DNA from: Alteripontixanthobacter sp.
GTDB lineage: Bacteria > Pseudomonadota > Alphaproteobacteria > Sphingomonadales > Sphingomonadaceae
Reading direction: 5' to 3'
Assembly (NCBI GenBank): GCA_039968605.1
Contig: JBDVPM010000008.1
Location: forward strand, 1,602,968 to 1,666,967
DNA length: 64,000 bases
Shown: positions 56,651 to 64,000 of the stretch, piece by piece
How positions within the stretch are numbered: position 1 is the first letter of the stretch
Layout: each line of letters starts with the position of its first letter
Translations under genes and position numbers: made by a program
Notes under the pieces: generated by a model
Databases searched by the model: none
What the model was told of the DNA's origin: nothing
What the model saw: the letters and a program-made list of their open reading frames with translations, nothing else

Positions 56651-56683
56651 GGCGGCGAACCGAAGTTCGCCGCCCTCTTTTTG
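56651..56683. terminator. Bidirectional terminator
   Basis: A 10-bp perfect stem (GGGCGGCGAA / TTCGCCGCCC, 6-nt loop), flanked by AAAAA on one side and CTTTTT on the other, between the convergent methyltransferase and TonB-receptor genes. The rest of the 220-bp gap holds nothing else I can support. Confidence 0.9.
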
Positions 56684-56712
56684 TCGTCAGGCTTTCGCCC
56701 GCTGTCGTTCGA

Positions 56713-59700
56713 TTAGAACTTGAACGCAGCGGAGACGAAGTAACGCCGGCCCAGCACATCATAGGTGCTCGGGTAGGTGTTGGCCTGTTCCTGGTTGTCG
56801 CCCAGCAACAGCGAGTTCGGACGGTTCGAGACCTGACCGGCATCATTGAACTCAGGCGCGCCCGGAAGCGTGTCGAACAGGTTCGTAACACCGAAGTTGA
56901 TGGTGAACTGCTCATTCAGCGCTGCCGACAACGTAAGATCGATGAGATCGTAGGCGTTGACACGCTCGATACCGTTGAAATCGGTGAATAGCGTATCATC
57001 GTCGTTGTCGTCAACCCCGCTGAGGTGACGCCAGCGGATCGAAGTGGTCAGCGGGCCATCGATAAACGACGCACGGCTCGTCCATTTGAATGAAGGCGTG
57101 GGTTCACCGCAATCGCCACCGAACTCACCCGAACACTCGACCACATCCGCACCCGGGAAGGCGAGGAAGTTCGCGCTTTCGGTCCACGTTCCGAGGAACG
57201 AGAGGTTCAGGCCCTGTTCGCCAGTATCCGTGAGCAGCGAGAACGGAAGCGTCGTCGAATAGCTCATTTCAAGGTCGACACCCGAAACACCGAACGTTGC
57301 GATGTTCTGTCCGCCGAGAACTGGCGGGCTGTCCACGGTGATCTGACCCGCAGCGTTACGGATCGGACCGAAGGCAAAGAACGGATCGCAGACGGTGTCG
57401 TTCTGGTCCTGCACCTGATTGAAGCACAGGTCGAACGACTGGCCGAGCGAAATAATGGTGATTGCGTCTTCGATCTCGATATCGAAATAGTCGGCCGTAA
57501 TCGTCAGTCCGGGAATGAACGACGGCTGCAAGACGATACCCGCCGTGAAACTTTCCGACGTTTCTTCCTGCAGGTTCGGGTTACCACCGAACAACGCGGG
57601 GATCTGCGCGTTCAACTGAAGCGCAGCGGCGTTACCGAGGTTTGCCGCAGGCACACCGTTCGCGATACAGATTTCACGCAGTGCGCCGCTGGTTGCACCG
57701 GAAGTCGAGCAAGGATCGGTCGCACCGGGGAAGCCGATAGCCTGTCCGCCGAACAACTCTCCGACGTTCGGAGCGCGAACGGCACGCTGATACTGACCGC
57801 GCAGGATGACGTCTTGCACCGGAGCAAACTTCACGCCGCCAGCATAGGTGTAAACGCCGCCAACCGCTTCAAGCGAGTAGTCGGAGTAACGACCAGCGCC
57901 GGTCACTTCGAGACGCATCCCGCCATCGGTATCGATCAGCGGAACGTTGATCTCGGCGAACAGCTCCTTCACATCGTAGCCGCCTTCGGTGGCCTGACCG
58001 GCATTGAAGCCGATCACATCGCCCGAGGACAGTGCCGTATCGGGAATGAACTGCGAAGCCACCTTCCGGTATTCCGCACCAAGCGCGAAGCCAACATCGC
58101 CTGCGCCAGTCAGATCACCGAGGAAGCCCGACAGGGCTGCCGAAGCGACTTCGACCGAAGAGATATCGCCGTTCTGTGCCTGGATCGAAATCGCAGCAAC
58201 CTGATCGGCCGTCAGCGTGTTCGGGCCGAAGATATTGATCGGCGTCCCGGTGCCATCGAGGCCAGCCTGGAATGCCGAACGCGAGATGTTACCTTCCTGG
58301 ACGTTCGCATTACGAGTGCGAGCGAACATGTAGTACGCATCGTAATTCAGCCAATCGGTGATTTCGCCGCGAACGCCGCCGAGAACACGGAAAGCGTTAC
58401 GCTCATCGAGGCTGTTACGCGCTCCGGTTTCGACTGTACGACGCTGAAGAAATGCGTCGATCTGACCGGGATTGTCGACCAGCGGTGTGAACTGAACGCC
58501 AAGCGTATCCGGATCGGCTGGATCGTCCGGAACCTGGTCCTGCATCGCAGCATTGAATGCGGCGATACGGTCGGTTTCGGACTGGTCGATTTCCTGCAAC
58601 GTGTTGAACGATGCCGCCGAAAGGAACGGCTGGACAGTCGCCAAATCCACGGTGAACGTGCCGGTGACAGGCGTCGCCGCCAGTTCCTGCGCCACGCGGT
58701 TGTTCACATAAGCAACCTCGGTGTAGAATTCGTGCCCATCGGAGAATTCGTAATCGGCATAACCGCCAAGCAGGTAACGCTCTTGCGGAATTTGCAGATA
58801 GTTGACCGGTGCATAGTTGTAAGTGTCACCGGCGCGCGCGCGGAACGTGCTCGCCATGTCGAAAACAACCGCGTTACCCGCGCCGGGTGCGCCAAACGCG
58901 CCAACACCGGTAATCGGATCGCCTTCGTTGACATCAGGGGTATCTGGATCATCCGTTGGCGGGTTGGTCAGCGGATCGTCGGTGGTCGTGAACAGGCCGG
59001 CACCTTCGGCACCGCCGAAGAAACGGATCACGCCGCTCGGCAGAGTGGACGAACCGAACTGCTGCAGAGGCTCACCGAAGGTTTCGCCACCCAGGGCGAA
59101 GTTCGAGAATGCACGGTCGCCCTGGAACACCGGACGACGGTTGAAATATTCACCGAAGACGGTTGCGCTGCCGCGGCCATCATCGAAGGTTGCGCCAAGA
59201 GCGCCGTGAAGTTCGTAGCTTTCGCCATCGCCTTCTTCGGTGATGTTGTACTGGCCGCCCAATTCGGCGCCTTCGACTTCACGCAGACGGAAGTTGACGA
59301 CACCCGAAAGTGCGTCCGAACCGTAAACGGCAGATGCACCGCCGGTCACCACGTCGACGCTGTCAATCAGGAAGGACGGAATGGTGTTGAGATCGACAAC
59401 CTGCGCGGTATCGAACGAAAGCCAACGGCGACCGTTGACCAGCACCAGGGTACGGGTCGTACCCAGACCGCGAAGGTTCAGGGTAGCGGTACCGTTACCG
59501 GGGTTGTTGGAGAAAGAGGTCGTGCCCGGGATAACCTGAGGCAGCGTGTTCACCACGTTCTCGACATTGACCGTGCCGGACAGTTCGAATTCTTCGTCCT
59601 GAATGACGGCAATCGGTGCGGCTGTATCGACATTGCGCTGGGCAATACGCGAACCGGTGACGATGATCAGACCACCATCTTCGTTCATAGGCGCGGCCTG

Positions 59701-59847
59701 GAGGGCGACATCCTGATCGGTCAGATCATTATCGTCGTCTTGCATTCCGGCGTTGGTGCCTTGCTGCGCGAGCGCGGGCGAAGCGAGCATAGCGCCAGCC
59801 ATAAAAGTGCCCGTCAGCAACGAAGCCTTGGTAAAACGGTTGGACAT
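56713..59847 (-). CDS. TonB-dependent receptor (large)
   Basis: 1044 residues. The ATG at 59847 (MSNRFTKASLLTG) has AAGGGGATTGGA upstream and starts a signal peptide ending in ALAQ. An acidic linker leads to the TonB box-like GGLIIVTGSRIAQ, a plug (GTVNVENVVNTLPQVIPG, SAVYGSDALSGVVNFRL) and a long barrel ending LGRRYFVSAAFKF. It belongs to the sphingomonad family with GSRIAQRN and AVYGSDA signatures. The ligand is unknown; neighbours (S9 peptidase) suggest peptides. It is followed by the bidirectional terminator. Confidence 0.92.
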   Translation of the reverse strand: MSNRFTKASLLTGTFMAGAMLASPALAQQGTNAGMQDDDNDLTDQDVALQAAPMNEDGGLIIVTGSRIAQRNVDTAAPIAVIQDEEFELSGTVNVENVVNTLPQVIPGTTSFSNNPGNGTATLNLRGLGTTRTLVLVNGRRWLSFDTAQVVDLNTIPSFLIDSVDVVTGGASAVYGSDALSGVVNFRLREVEGAELGGQYNITEEGDGESYELHGALGATFDDGRGSATVFGEYFNRRPVFQGDRAFSNFALGGETFGEPLQQFGSSTLPSGVIRFFGGAEGAGLFTTTDDPLTNPPTDDPDTPDVNEGDPITGVGAFGAPGAGNAVVFDMASTFRARAGDTYNYAPVNYLQIPQERYLLGGYADYEFSDGHEFYTEVAYVNNRVAQELAATPVTGTFTVDLATVQPFLSAASFNTLQEIDQSETDRIAAFNAAMQDQVPDDPADPDTLGVQFTPLVDNPGQIDAFLQRRTVETGARNSLDERNAFRVLGGVRGEITDWLNYDAYYMFARTRNANVQEGNISRSAFQAGLDGTGTPINIFGPNTLTADQVAAISIQAQNGDISSVEVASAALSGFLGDLTGAGDVGFALGAEYRKVASQFIPDTALSSGDVIGFNAGQATEGGYDVKELFAEINVPLIDTDGGMRLEVTGAGRYSDYSLEAVGGVYTYAGGVKFAPVQDVILRGQYQRAVRAPNVGELFGGQAIGFPGATDPCSTSGATSGALREICIANGVPAANLGNAAALQLNAQIPALFGGNPNLQEETSESFTAGIVLQPSFIPGLTITADYFDIEIEDAITIISLGQSFDLCFNQVQDQNDTVCDPFFAFGPIRNAAGQITVDSPPVLGGQNIATFGVSGVDLEMSYSTTLPFSLLTDTGEQGLNLSFLGTWTESANFLAFPGADVVECSGEFGGDCGEPTPSFKWTSRASFIDGPLTTSIRWRHLSGVDDNDDDTLFTDFNGIERVNAYDLIDLTLSAALNEQFTINFGVTNLFDTLPGAPEFNDAGQVSNRPNSLLLGDNQEQANTYPSTYDVLGRRYFVSAAFKF

Positions 59848-60053
59848 TCCAATCCCCTTGATCATGCGGGCCACTGCGGCGCGCATTAAATTTAAAGACA
59901 TTTCGGGCGCTAACCCGAATTTGTGCGGTCTATGCCTGTCATTGGTGGACTGCAATCGGTGGCGGCCTCGTTCGGCGATATGATTTGATATGTGTGTCAT
60001 TCAGGTTACAGTTGGAACCGGTTGGCCAGTGTGCCAGTCAGCTAATGGAATAT

Positions 60054-60071
60054 GGTGCGACCGATCGCACC
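60054..60071 (+). promoter_or_regulatory. Inverted repeat in the leader of the small exported protein
   Basis: GGTGCGA-CCGA-TCGCACC is a perfect 7-bp dyad with a 4-nt centre, 28 bp before the ATG at 60100. It could be an operator or an mRNA hairpin. The rest of the 252-bp divergent region (59848-60099) has no feature I can assign. Confidence 0.4.
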
Positions 60072-60099
60072 CTGTCTCGTTCTTCAAGGAGCTCCATAA

Positions 60100-60636
60100 A
60101 TGTTACGTTCCACTATCGCTGCTCTGGCTATTTCAATTGCGTTCGGCCCATCGGGAGCGCTCGCCCAAGATGCGGAAAGTTCCGGCGAGGCGCCGGGAGA
60201 ATTCGGCGCACTCAAAGCTTGCCGCGACATAGGCGATGACGCGGCCCGGCTTGCCTGTTTCGATCGCGCGGTGAGGATGGTCGTCGAAGCGGAAGCGAGC
60301 GGTGAATTGCGCATCGTCGACAAGGTGGCTGCTGAAAAAACCCGTCGGCGGCTGTTCGGTTTCTCATTACCGGACATCAACATTTTCGGCGGCGGCGATG
60401 ACGATGAAGAAGAGCTCGAATTGCTCCAAACCACGATAACCAGTGTTCGCCGCATCCGCGACGATGCGTGGGTATTCCAGACCGAGGAAGGTGCGGTTTG
60501 GCAGATGCTGAACGTCCCGTCGCGGAATAGGCCGCCGAAAGTCGGCCAGCCGGTCGAGTTCAAGAAGGCATCGCTCGGCAGCTATTTCATCCGGGTCAAC
60601 AGTCAGCTTGGAGTCAAGGGGCGCCGTATCCGCTGA
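60100..60636 (+). CDS. Exported protein with VasI-like N-terminal motif
   Basis: 178 residues, no assigned function. A signal peptide (MLRSTIAALAISIAFGPSGALAQ) with AAGGAG upstream. The mature start CRDIGDDAARLACFDRAVRM follows the C-x-I-x(n)-RLACYD pattern known from VasI-like and related periplasmic proteins. A Gly/Asp segment (FGGGDDDEEELEL) separates it from a C-terminal beta-rich part (QTTITSVRRIRDDAWVFQTE, VGQPVEFKKASLGSYFIRVN). No type VI secretion genes are nearby, so the VasI link is only a motif resemblance. Confidence 0.8.
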   Translation: MLRSTIAALAISIAFGPSGALAQDAESSGEAPGEFGALKACRDIGDDAARLACFDRAVRMVVEAEASGELRIVDKVAAEKTRRRLFGFSLPDINIFGGGDDDEEELELLQTTITSVRRIRDDAWVFQTEEGAVWQMLNVPSRNRPPKVGQPVEFKKASLGSYFIRVNSQLGVKGRRIR

Positions 60637-60656
60637 ATTTCGCGAACCGGTCCGCC

Positions 60657-60700
60657 AAAAAAAAAGGGGCCCCGCCGCATCTGCGACGGGGCCCCTTTTT
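60657..60700. terminator. Bidirectional terminator
   Basis: Nine As, the stem GGGGCCCCG / CGGGGCCCC (9 bp, inner CGCA/TGCG pairing) and five Ts lie between two convergent genes, so it can end transcription in both directions. Confidence 0.93.
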
Positions 60701-60721
60701 ATGGAGCGTTTCGCGCGCTGC

Positions 60722-62734
60722 CTACAGCCCGCCCGGTCCGCAATCGTTTGCGAGGAAATCCAGCATCTTGGTATGAAACTTCAATTGGTGATCATACATC
60801 AGATTGTTGTGATCCAGACCTTTCAGGGTCATGAATTGGGCGTCTGTCTTGCCCGCCTTCTCAATCGCCTTTTTATAGTCTTCGAAATTGAAGTACATCA
60901 CACGCGCGTCGACATCGCCATGCACCATCAACAGCGGAATGTTGACTTTATCGACCTCGTTGATGGGATTGATCGTAGTCGAACCACGATTGCGACCCCA
61001 TTCGTCCAGCGCCTTTCCGAACCTCGTCGAGCGGCGCTTCAAATAGACCTTCTCGGCATCGGCAACCGCGGCGCCGGCAATTGTACATTGGTAGATGTTG
61101 TCTTCGCGGCTTGCTGCCACAAGCGCGGCATATCCGCCATAAGACCAGCCGAAGAAAGCAATCCGGTCCGGATCGGCAATGCCTTGCTCGACCAGATACA
61201 GAGCGCCATCGTCCTTATCATCTTGCATCTTGAGCCCATGCTCGCCGTTGCCTGCATCGAAGTGAGCCTGCCCCCAGCCAGTCGAGATACGGTTTTGAGG
61301 ACGCAGAACCGCGTAACCATTATTCGCGAGCATCTGGCCCCATTCATCATAGCCGACAACGCCGTTAACGTGCGGGCCACCATTGTGCTGGACCACAAGC
61401 GGGAATGGCCCCTCGCCCTTCGGTTTCATGAGATATGCCGGGATAGTCAGCCCGTCGCGCGCCTTGTACCGGATGTACTCGACATCGGTCAGATCGTCAG
61501 CGTCGAGCGTTGGGTTCCGGCTACCGATCTTGACCATCGTGTTGTCGCGCACCAGCCACCACGATCCGGGATCGCGCGGGCCGATATTGTGGACCACCAT
61601 AGTCGACCCGTCGCGCGAACGGCTTCCGATCGATACGGAGTGAGCATTCGGAATTTCCGATTCAAGATTTTCGAACAGAGCCTTCTCGGTCTCATCGAAC
61701 CAATGGCGCTCACGCTTTGCCCCTGGATAGCGCGCCGCCACCATTTTGTTATCTCCAGCCCAAGCCATCGAACTGGTTTGAATGCCCATCACATCGGCAT
61801 CCGGGTTTTCATACAGCTTCTTACCCAGCTTCCCCGTATTGAAGTCGAATTCGTACAGAGCAGCCTTGTCACCTTCCGGATTATCGATGAAATAACCGGT
61901 GTTGGGATCGCCTTGCTTGAAGCCCTGGAAGCCCTGGAAACCGCCCAGGACGCGATAGAGGTTCTCCGCATTGTCGAGGTCGTAATTCATGCCCTCGACT
62001 TCGGTCCAGGAACCGTCGCCCGGTTTGCGGTAATAGAACTTCTGTTCACGGGTGTTAGGATCGAAGCTCGTGGTGAAGCGGGGGTTGCCTTCATCGTCGA
62101 AACTGGCGGTGGGGAATTTGTCATTTCCCTTGAGCACTAGCGATTGCGCGCCCGTTTCCAGATTGAACTTGTAATAGGATCGCGGCCGGAACGCCGCAAA
62201 CGGATCCACCCCCGAACCGCCATCAACTTCACGCACGCTCTGGATCAGAATATGGTCGGGATCGTTTGGAAGCAAATTCGCGACCGAGAAATCGCCTCTG
62301 ATCAACTTAAATTTTTTCGTCTCGATATCGAAAGAAAACGAAGCGAAATCACGATGATTTTGCTCGGGTTCTTTCACCGATTTGCGGCTCTCCTGCCATG
62401 CAGTCCCAAAAATATAACGGTCGTTGACCCAGCTGGCGCCGATAATCTCCATTGGATCGGCCTTGGTCGTGACCGGCTTGCCGGACAGATTGTCTGTATC
62501 GGCAATCTGCATCAAATATTCGCCCTCTTTGCTCTCCAGCTTTAGCAGCAGCAGATGTTTGCCATCGGGCGAGATTTGCACCGTCGGCATGACATCGCGC
62601 AGCGACCATGCTTCGACCGAAACGGTCGGCCGAACGGTCGTGCCCGATTGCTGCGCCTGCAGCGAAACGGGCGAGAAAGTCATGGTGAGCGCGGCGGCGG
62701 CTGCCGCGAGAAGGGTGGGCTTGAACGTTTTCAT
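60722..62734 (-). CDS. S9 family prolyl oligopeptidase-like peptidase
   Basis: 670 residues. A signal peptide (KPTLLAAAAAALTMTFSPVSLQA) points to the periplasm. An N-terminal beta-propeller (ISPDGKHLLLLKL, TSFDPNTREQKFYYR) precedes the alpha/beta-hydrolase domain. The triad is Ser in GWSYGGYAALVAA, Asp in HGDVDARV and His in LDHNNL. Acylaminoacyl-peptidase or dipeptidyl-peptidase activity is likely; specificity is not determined. It lies between two TonB-dependent receptors and is probably involved in using imported peptides. Confidence 0.92.
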   Translation of the reverse strand: MKTFKPTLLAAAAAALTMTFSPVSLQAQQSGTTVRPTVSVEAWSLRDVMPTVQISPDGKHLLLLKLESKEGEYLMQIADTDNLSGKPVTTKADPMEIIGASWVNDRYIFGTAWQESRKSVKEPEQNHRDFASFSFDIETKKFKLIRGDFSVANLLPNDPDHILIQSVREVDGGSGVDPFAAFRPRSYYKFNLETGAQSLVLKGNDKFPTASFDDEGNPRFTTSFDPNTREQKFYYRKPGDGSWTEVEGMNYDLDNAENLYRVLGGFQGFQGFKQGDPNTGYFIDNPEGDKAALYEFDFNTGKLGKKLYENPDADVMGIQTSSMAWAGDNKMVAARYPGAKRERHWFDETEKALFENLESEIPNAHSVSIGSRSRDGSTMVVHNIGPRDPGSWWLVRDNTMVKIGSRNPTLDADDLTDVEYIRYKARDGLTIPAYLMKPKGEGPFPLVVQHNGGPHVNGVVGYDEWGQMLANNGYAVLRPQNRISTGWGQAHFDAGNGEHGLKMQDDKDDGALYLVEQGIADPDRIAFFGWSYGGYAALVAASREDNIYQCTIAGAAVADAEKVYLKRRSTRFGKALDEWGRNRGSTTINPINEVDKVNIPLLMVHGDVDARVMYFNFEDYKKAIEKAGKTDAQFMTLKGLDHNNLMYDHQLKFHTKMLDFLANDCGPGGL

Positions 62735-62829
62735 GAATTGCGACTCCCAAGAATTGATTTGCCGTTGCGACAGTCGTGCCGCGTGCGCCGTTTCGATAGC
62801 GCATTGATACCCTTAAGGGGCAGAAAAGC

Positions 62830-62868
62830 AAAGGGCGACCCCATGCGAAAAGCATGAAGCCGCCCTTT
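62830..62868 (-). terminator. Terminator downstream of the partial TonB receptor
   Basis: AAAGGGCG / CGCCCTTT with an inner CATGC-GAAAA-GCATG hairpin lies 27 bp beyond the receptor stop on the minus strand, followed by a short T-rich stretch. Confidence 0.75.
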
Positions 62869-62894
62869 CCCTAAACAATCGAAGATGAACCTAC

Positions 62895-64000
62895 TTAGAA
62901 TTCTTTCCGCACGGAGAAGAAGAATTCCCGGCCATCGTAATCGTAGCCGTTACCGATTGCGGTATTGGCGATCTGCGTCACGCCTTCTCCCCCGCTGATC
63001 AGCGGCGGGGCGGTGTCGAAGAGGTTGTCGACGCCGGCAATTATCGTGAAACCATCAAAGCGATAACGCAGTGATACCGTATGCAGGAACTGCTCGTCGG
63101 CAGCGGCCAAGTCGCGGCAGAACACGCCGGTACCCTCGATGATACCGTCCGGAATGAACTCACCCGTATCAGTATCATTCGTACCGGAACCGTTGCCTAA
63201 GCAAGTATCACCAGTGAAACCAGTCGGCTGACCGTCCGGCCCGCGTCCGAACGCGTCGCTGAAGGGATCGATACCCTCAGCGTCTTGCTCTACCGGTCCC
63301 GTGTAACGGACCTGCCAACTGAAGCGCAGGTCATCGATATCAGCGGTAAATGTAGCCCGACCCGTCCATTTCGGCAGACCGAATTCACCTGCGTCTTCAT
63401 CGAAGGTGGCTTGGCCCAGTTCATCGACAAATACATCGGAACGTTCGATCAGATGGTTGGCCCGGACATTCAGTCCGAGATCGATCAGACGACCAAACGC
63501 GGCGACTTCTTTGCCGAAGGTGCCATTAAGATCCAATCCGCGGACGTTTTCTTCGTTCAGGTTAATGAAGCCGGAGTCGATATCCGAGATAAGCATACGA
63601 TCGTTGGCGGCACTGGGATCGACCCCGATGCGATCACAAAAAGGACTACGCTGGCCATCTTGACGCAGGAAGCAGTCATTGATGATGAACTGTGAACTAG
63701 GTTCAACAATCGCACCTTCGATTTTGATATCGTAGTAATTGAAACCCAGGCTGATATCATAGCCATCGCCAAAGGTTTCTTCAAACGCAAAGCCAGCGGT
63801 GAGGGAGCGAGACGTTTCAGGATCAATATCCAGGCTACCACCCGTTGCGATTTCTACGCTTTGCGACTGGAACGAGCTAGTTTCCTGGGCATTGATGCCC
63901 ACCAGCAACGGATTACGACCTTCCCGACGGCAATTGTCCAGCGTCGTTTGCTCGCGATCATCTTCATTCGGATCGTAGCGTTCGCCCTCGGGAGCAAGAG
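62895..64000 (-). CDS. TonB-dependent receptor, C-terminal part (runs off window)
   Basis: The last about 368 codons of an outer-membrane receptor barrel; the reading frame stays open to position 64000 and the N-terminus is outside the window. Typical features are RSLTAGFAFEETFGDGYDIS, FNYYDIKIEGAIVEP, RGLDLNGTFGKEVAAFG and a final Phe in FFFSVRKEF. It resembles the C-terminal part of the receptor at 56713-59847 (same YxDIxIExAI strand), so they are probable paralogues. This stretch is unusually AT-rich for the window. Confidence 0.9.
   Translation of the reverse strand, partial: LAPEGERYDPNEDDREQTTLDNCRREGRNPLLVGINAQETSSFQSQSVEIATGGSLDIDPETSRSLTAGFAFEETFGDGYDISLGFNYYDIKIEGAIVEPSSQFIINDCFLRQDGQRSPFCDRIGVDPSAANDRMLISDIDSGFINLNEENVRGLDLNGTFGKEVAAFGRLIDLGLNVRANHLIERSDVFVDELGQATFDEDAGEFGLPKWTGRATFTADIDDLRFSWQVRYTGPVEQDAEGIDPFSDAFGRGPDGQPTGFTGDTCLGNGSGTNDTDTGEFIPDGIIEGTGVFCRDLAAADEQFLHTVSLRYRFDGFTIIAGVDNLFDTAPPLISGGEGVTQIANTAIGNGYDYDGREFFFSVRKEF

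Noticed and set aside
57814-59889. Long open frame (691 codons) on the plus strand opposite the TonB receptor
   Set aside because: It is the mirror of a clear receptor gene on the minus strand. Its translation is compositionally odd and has no domain. Such long antisense frames are expected from GC-rich codon periodicity.

Overview
The window is a high-GC alphaproteobacterial chromosome segment, most likely from the order Sphingomonadales (Erythrobacteraceae/Sphingomonadaceae-like). The evidence for this is the gene neighbourhood argS / SPOR protein / nagZ / scpA / scpB / tatABC, the bpt-tamA-tamB block, the many large TonB-dependent receptors, a LacI-controlled glucan locus, and a GGAAC-N16-CGTT (EcfG-type) promoter-like site. 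No rRNA, tRNA, CRISPR array, insertion sequence or prophage module is visible. Genes are tightly packed, often with ATGA, GTGA or TGATG start/stop overlaps.

Region by region. 1-7.4 kb: methionine aminopeptidase (map), a DUF3298-type lipoprotein, an M17 leucyl aminopeptidase, an SH3 protein, argC, then glnB-glnA behind a sigma-54-like promoter, and a lone GH24 lysozyme. 7.4-14.7 kb (minus strand): bpt, tamA and tamB. 14.8-18.8 kb: ilvA, an HIBADH-family dehydrogenase and a YtcJ-like amidohydrolase. 18.8-19.4 kb: an intergenic stretch of about 385 bp with an EcfG-like promoter, then a small exported protein. 19.6-26.3 kb (minus): argS, SPOR, nagZ, scpA, scpB, tatA, tatB, tatC, apparently one long operon. 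26.3-29.8 kb: a lipoprotein, then ispH-thrB-rnhA, and a YegP-like protein.

29.9-39.9 kb is a beta-glucan (probably laminarin) utilisation locus. A LacI regulator and an MFS carrier are divergent from a TonB-dependent receptor, a GH16 endoglucanase, a GH3 lipoprotein glucosidase and a FucP-type sugar permease. Two palindromic operator candidates lie in the divergent promoter. The implied route is GH16 cutting outside, the receptor importing oligosaccharides, GH3 trimming them and the permease moving the monosaccharide inward.

39.9-42 kb: a DadA-like oxidase and an alpha/beta hydrolase. 42.1-49.4 kb: a Tad pilus assembly operon (cpaA, a 42-aa ORF, cpaB, cpaC, cpaD, cpaE, tadB, tadC) that has neither the CpaF/TadA ATPase nor an Flp pilin gene. 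49.5-53 kb (minus): thiolase, SDR, crotonase and a MarR regulator, an acyl-CoA degradation operon. 53.2-56.5 kb: two different 2-oxoglutarate/Fe(II) oxygenases (one fused to TPR repeats) and a methyltransferase, translationally coupled. 56.7-64 kb: two TonB-dependent receptors flanking an S9 prolyl-oligopeptidase-like peptidase, plus a small exported protein. The last receptor runs off the window, and sampled sequence there is clearly less GC-rich than the rest.
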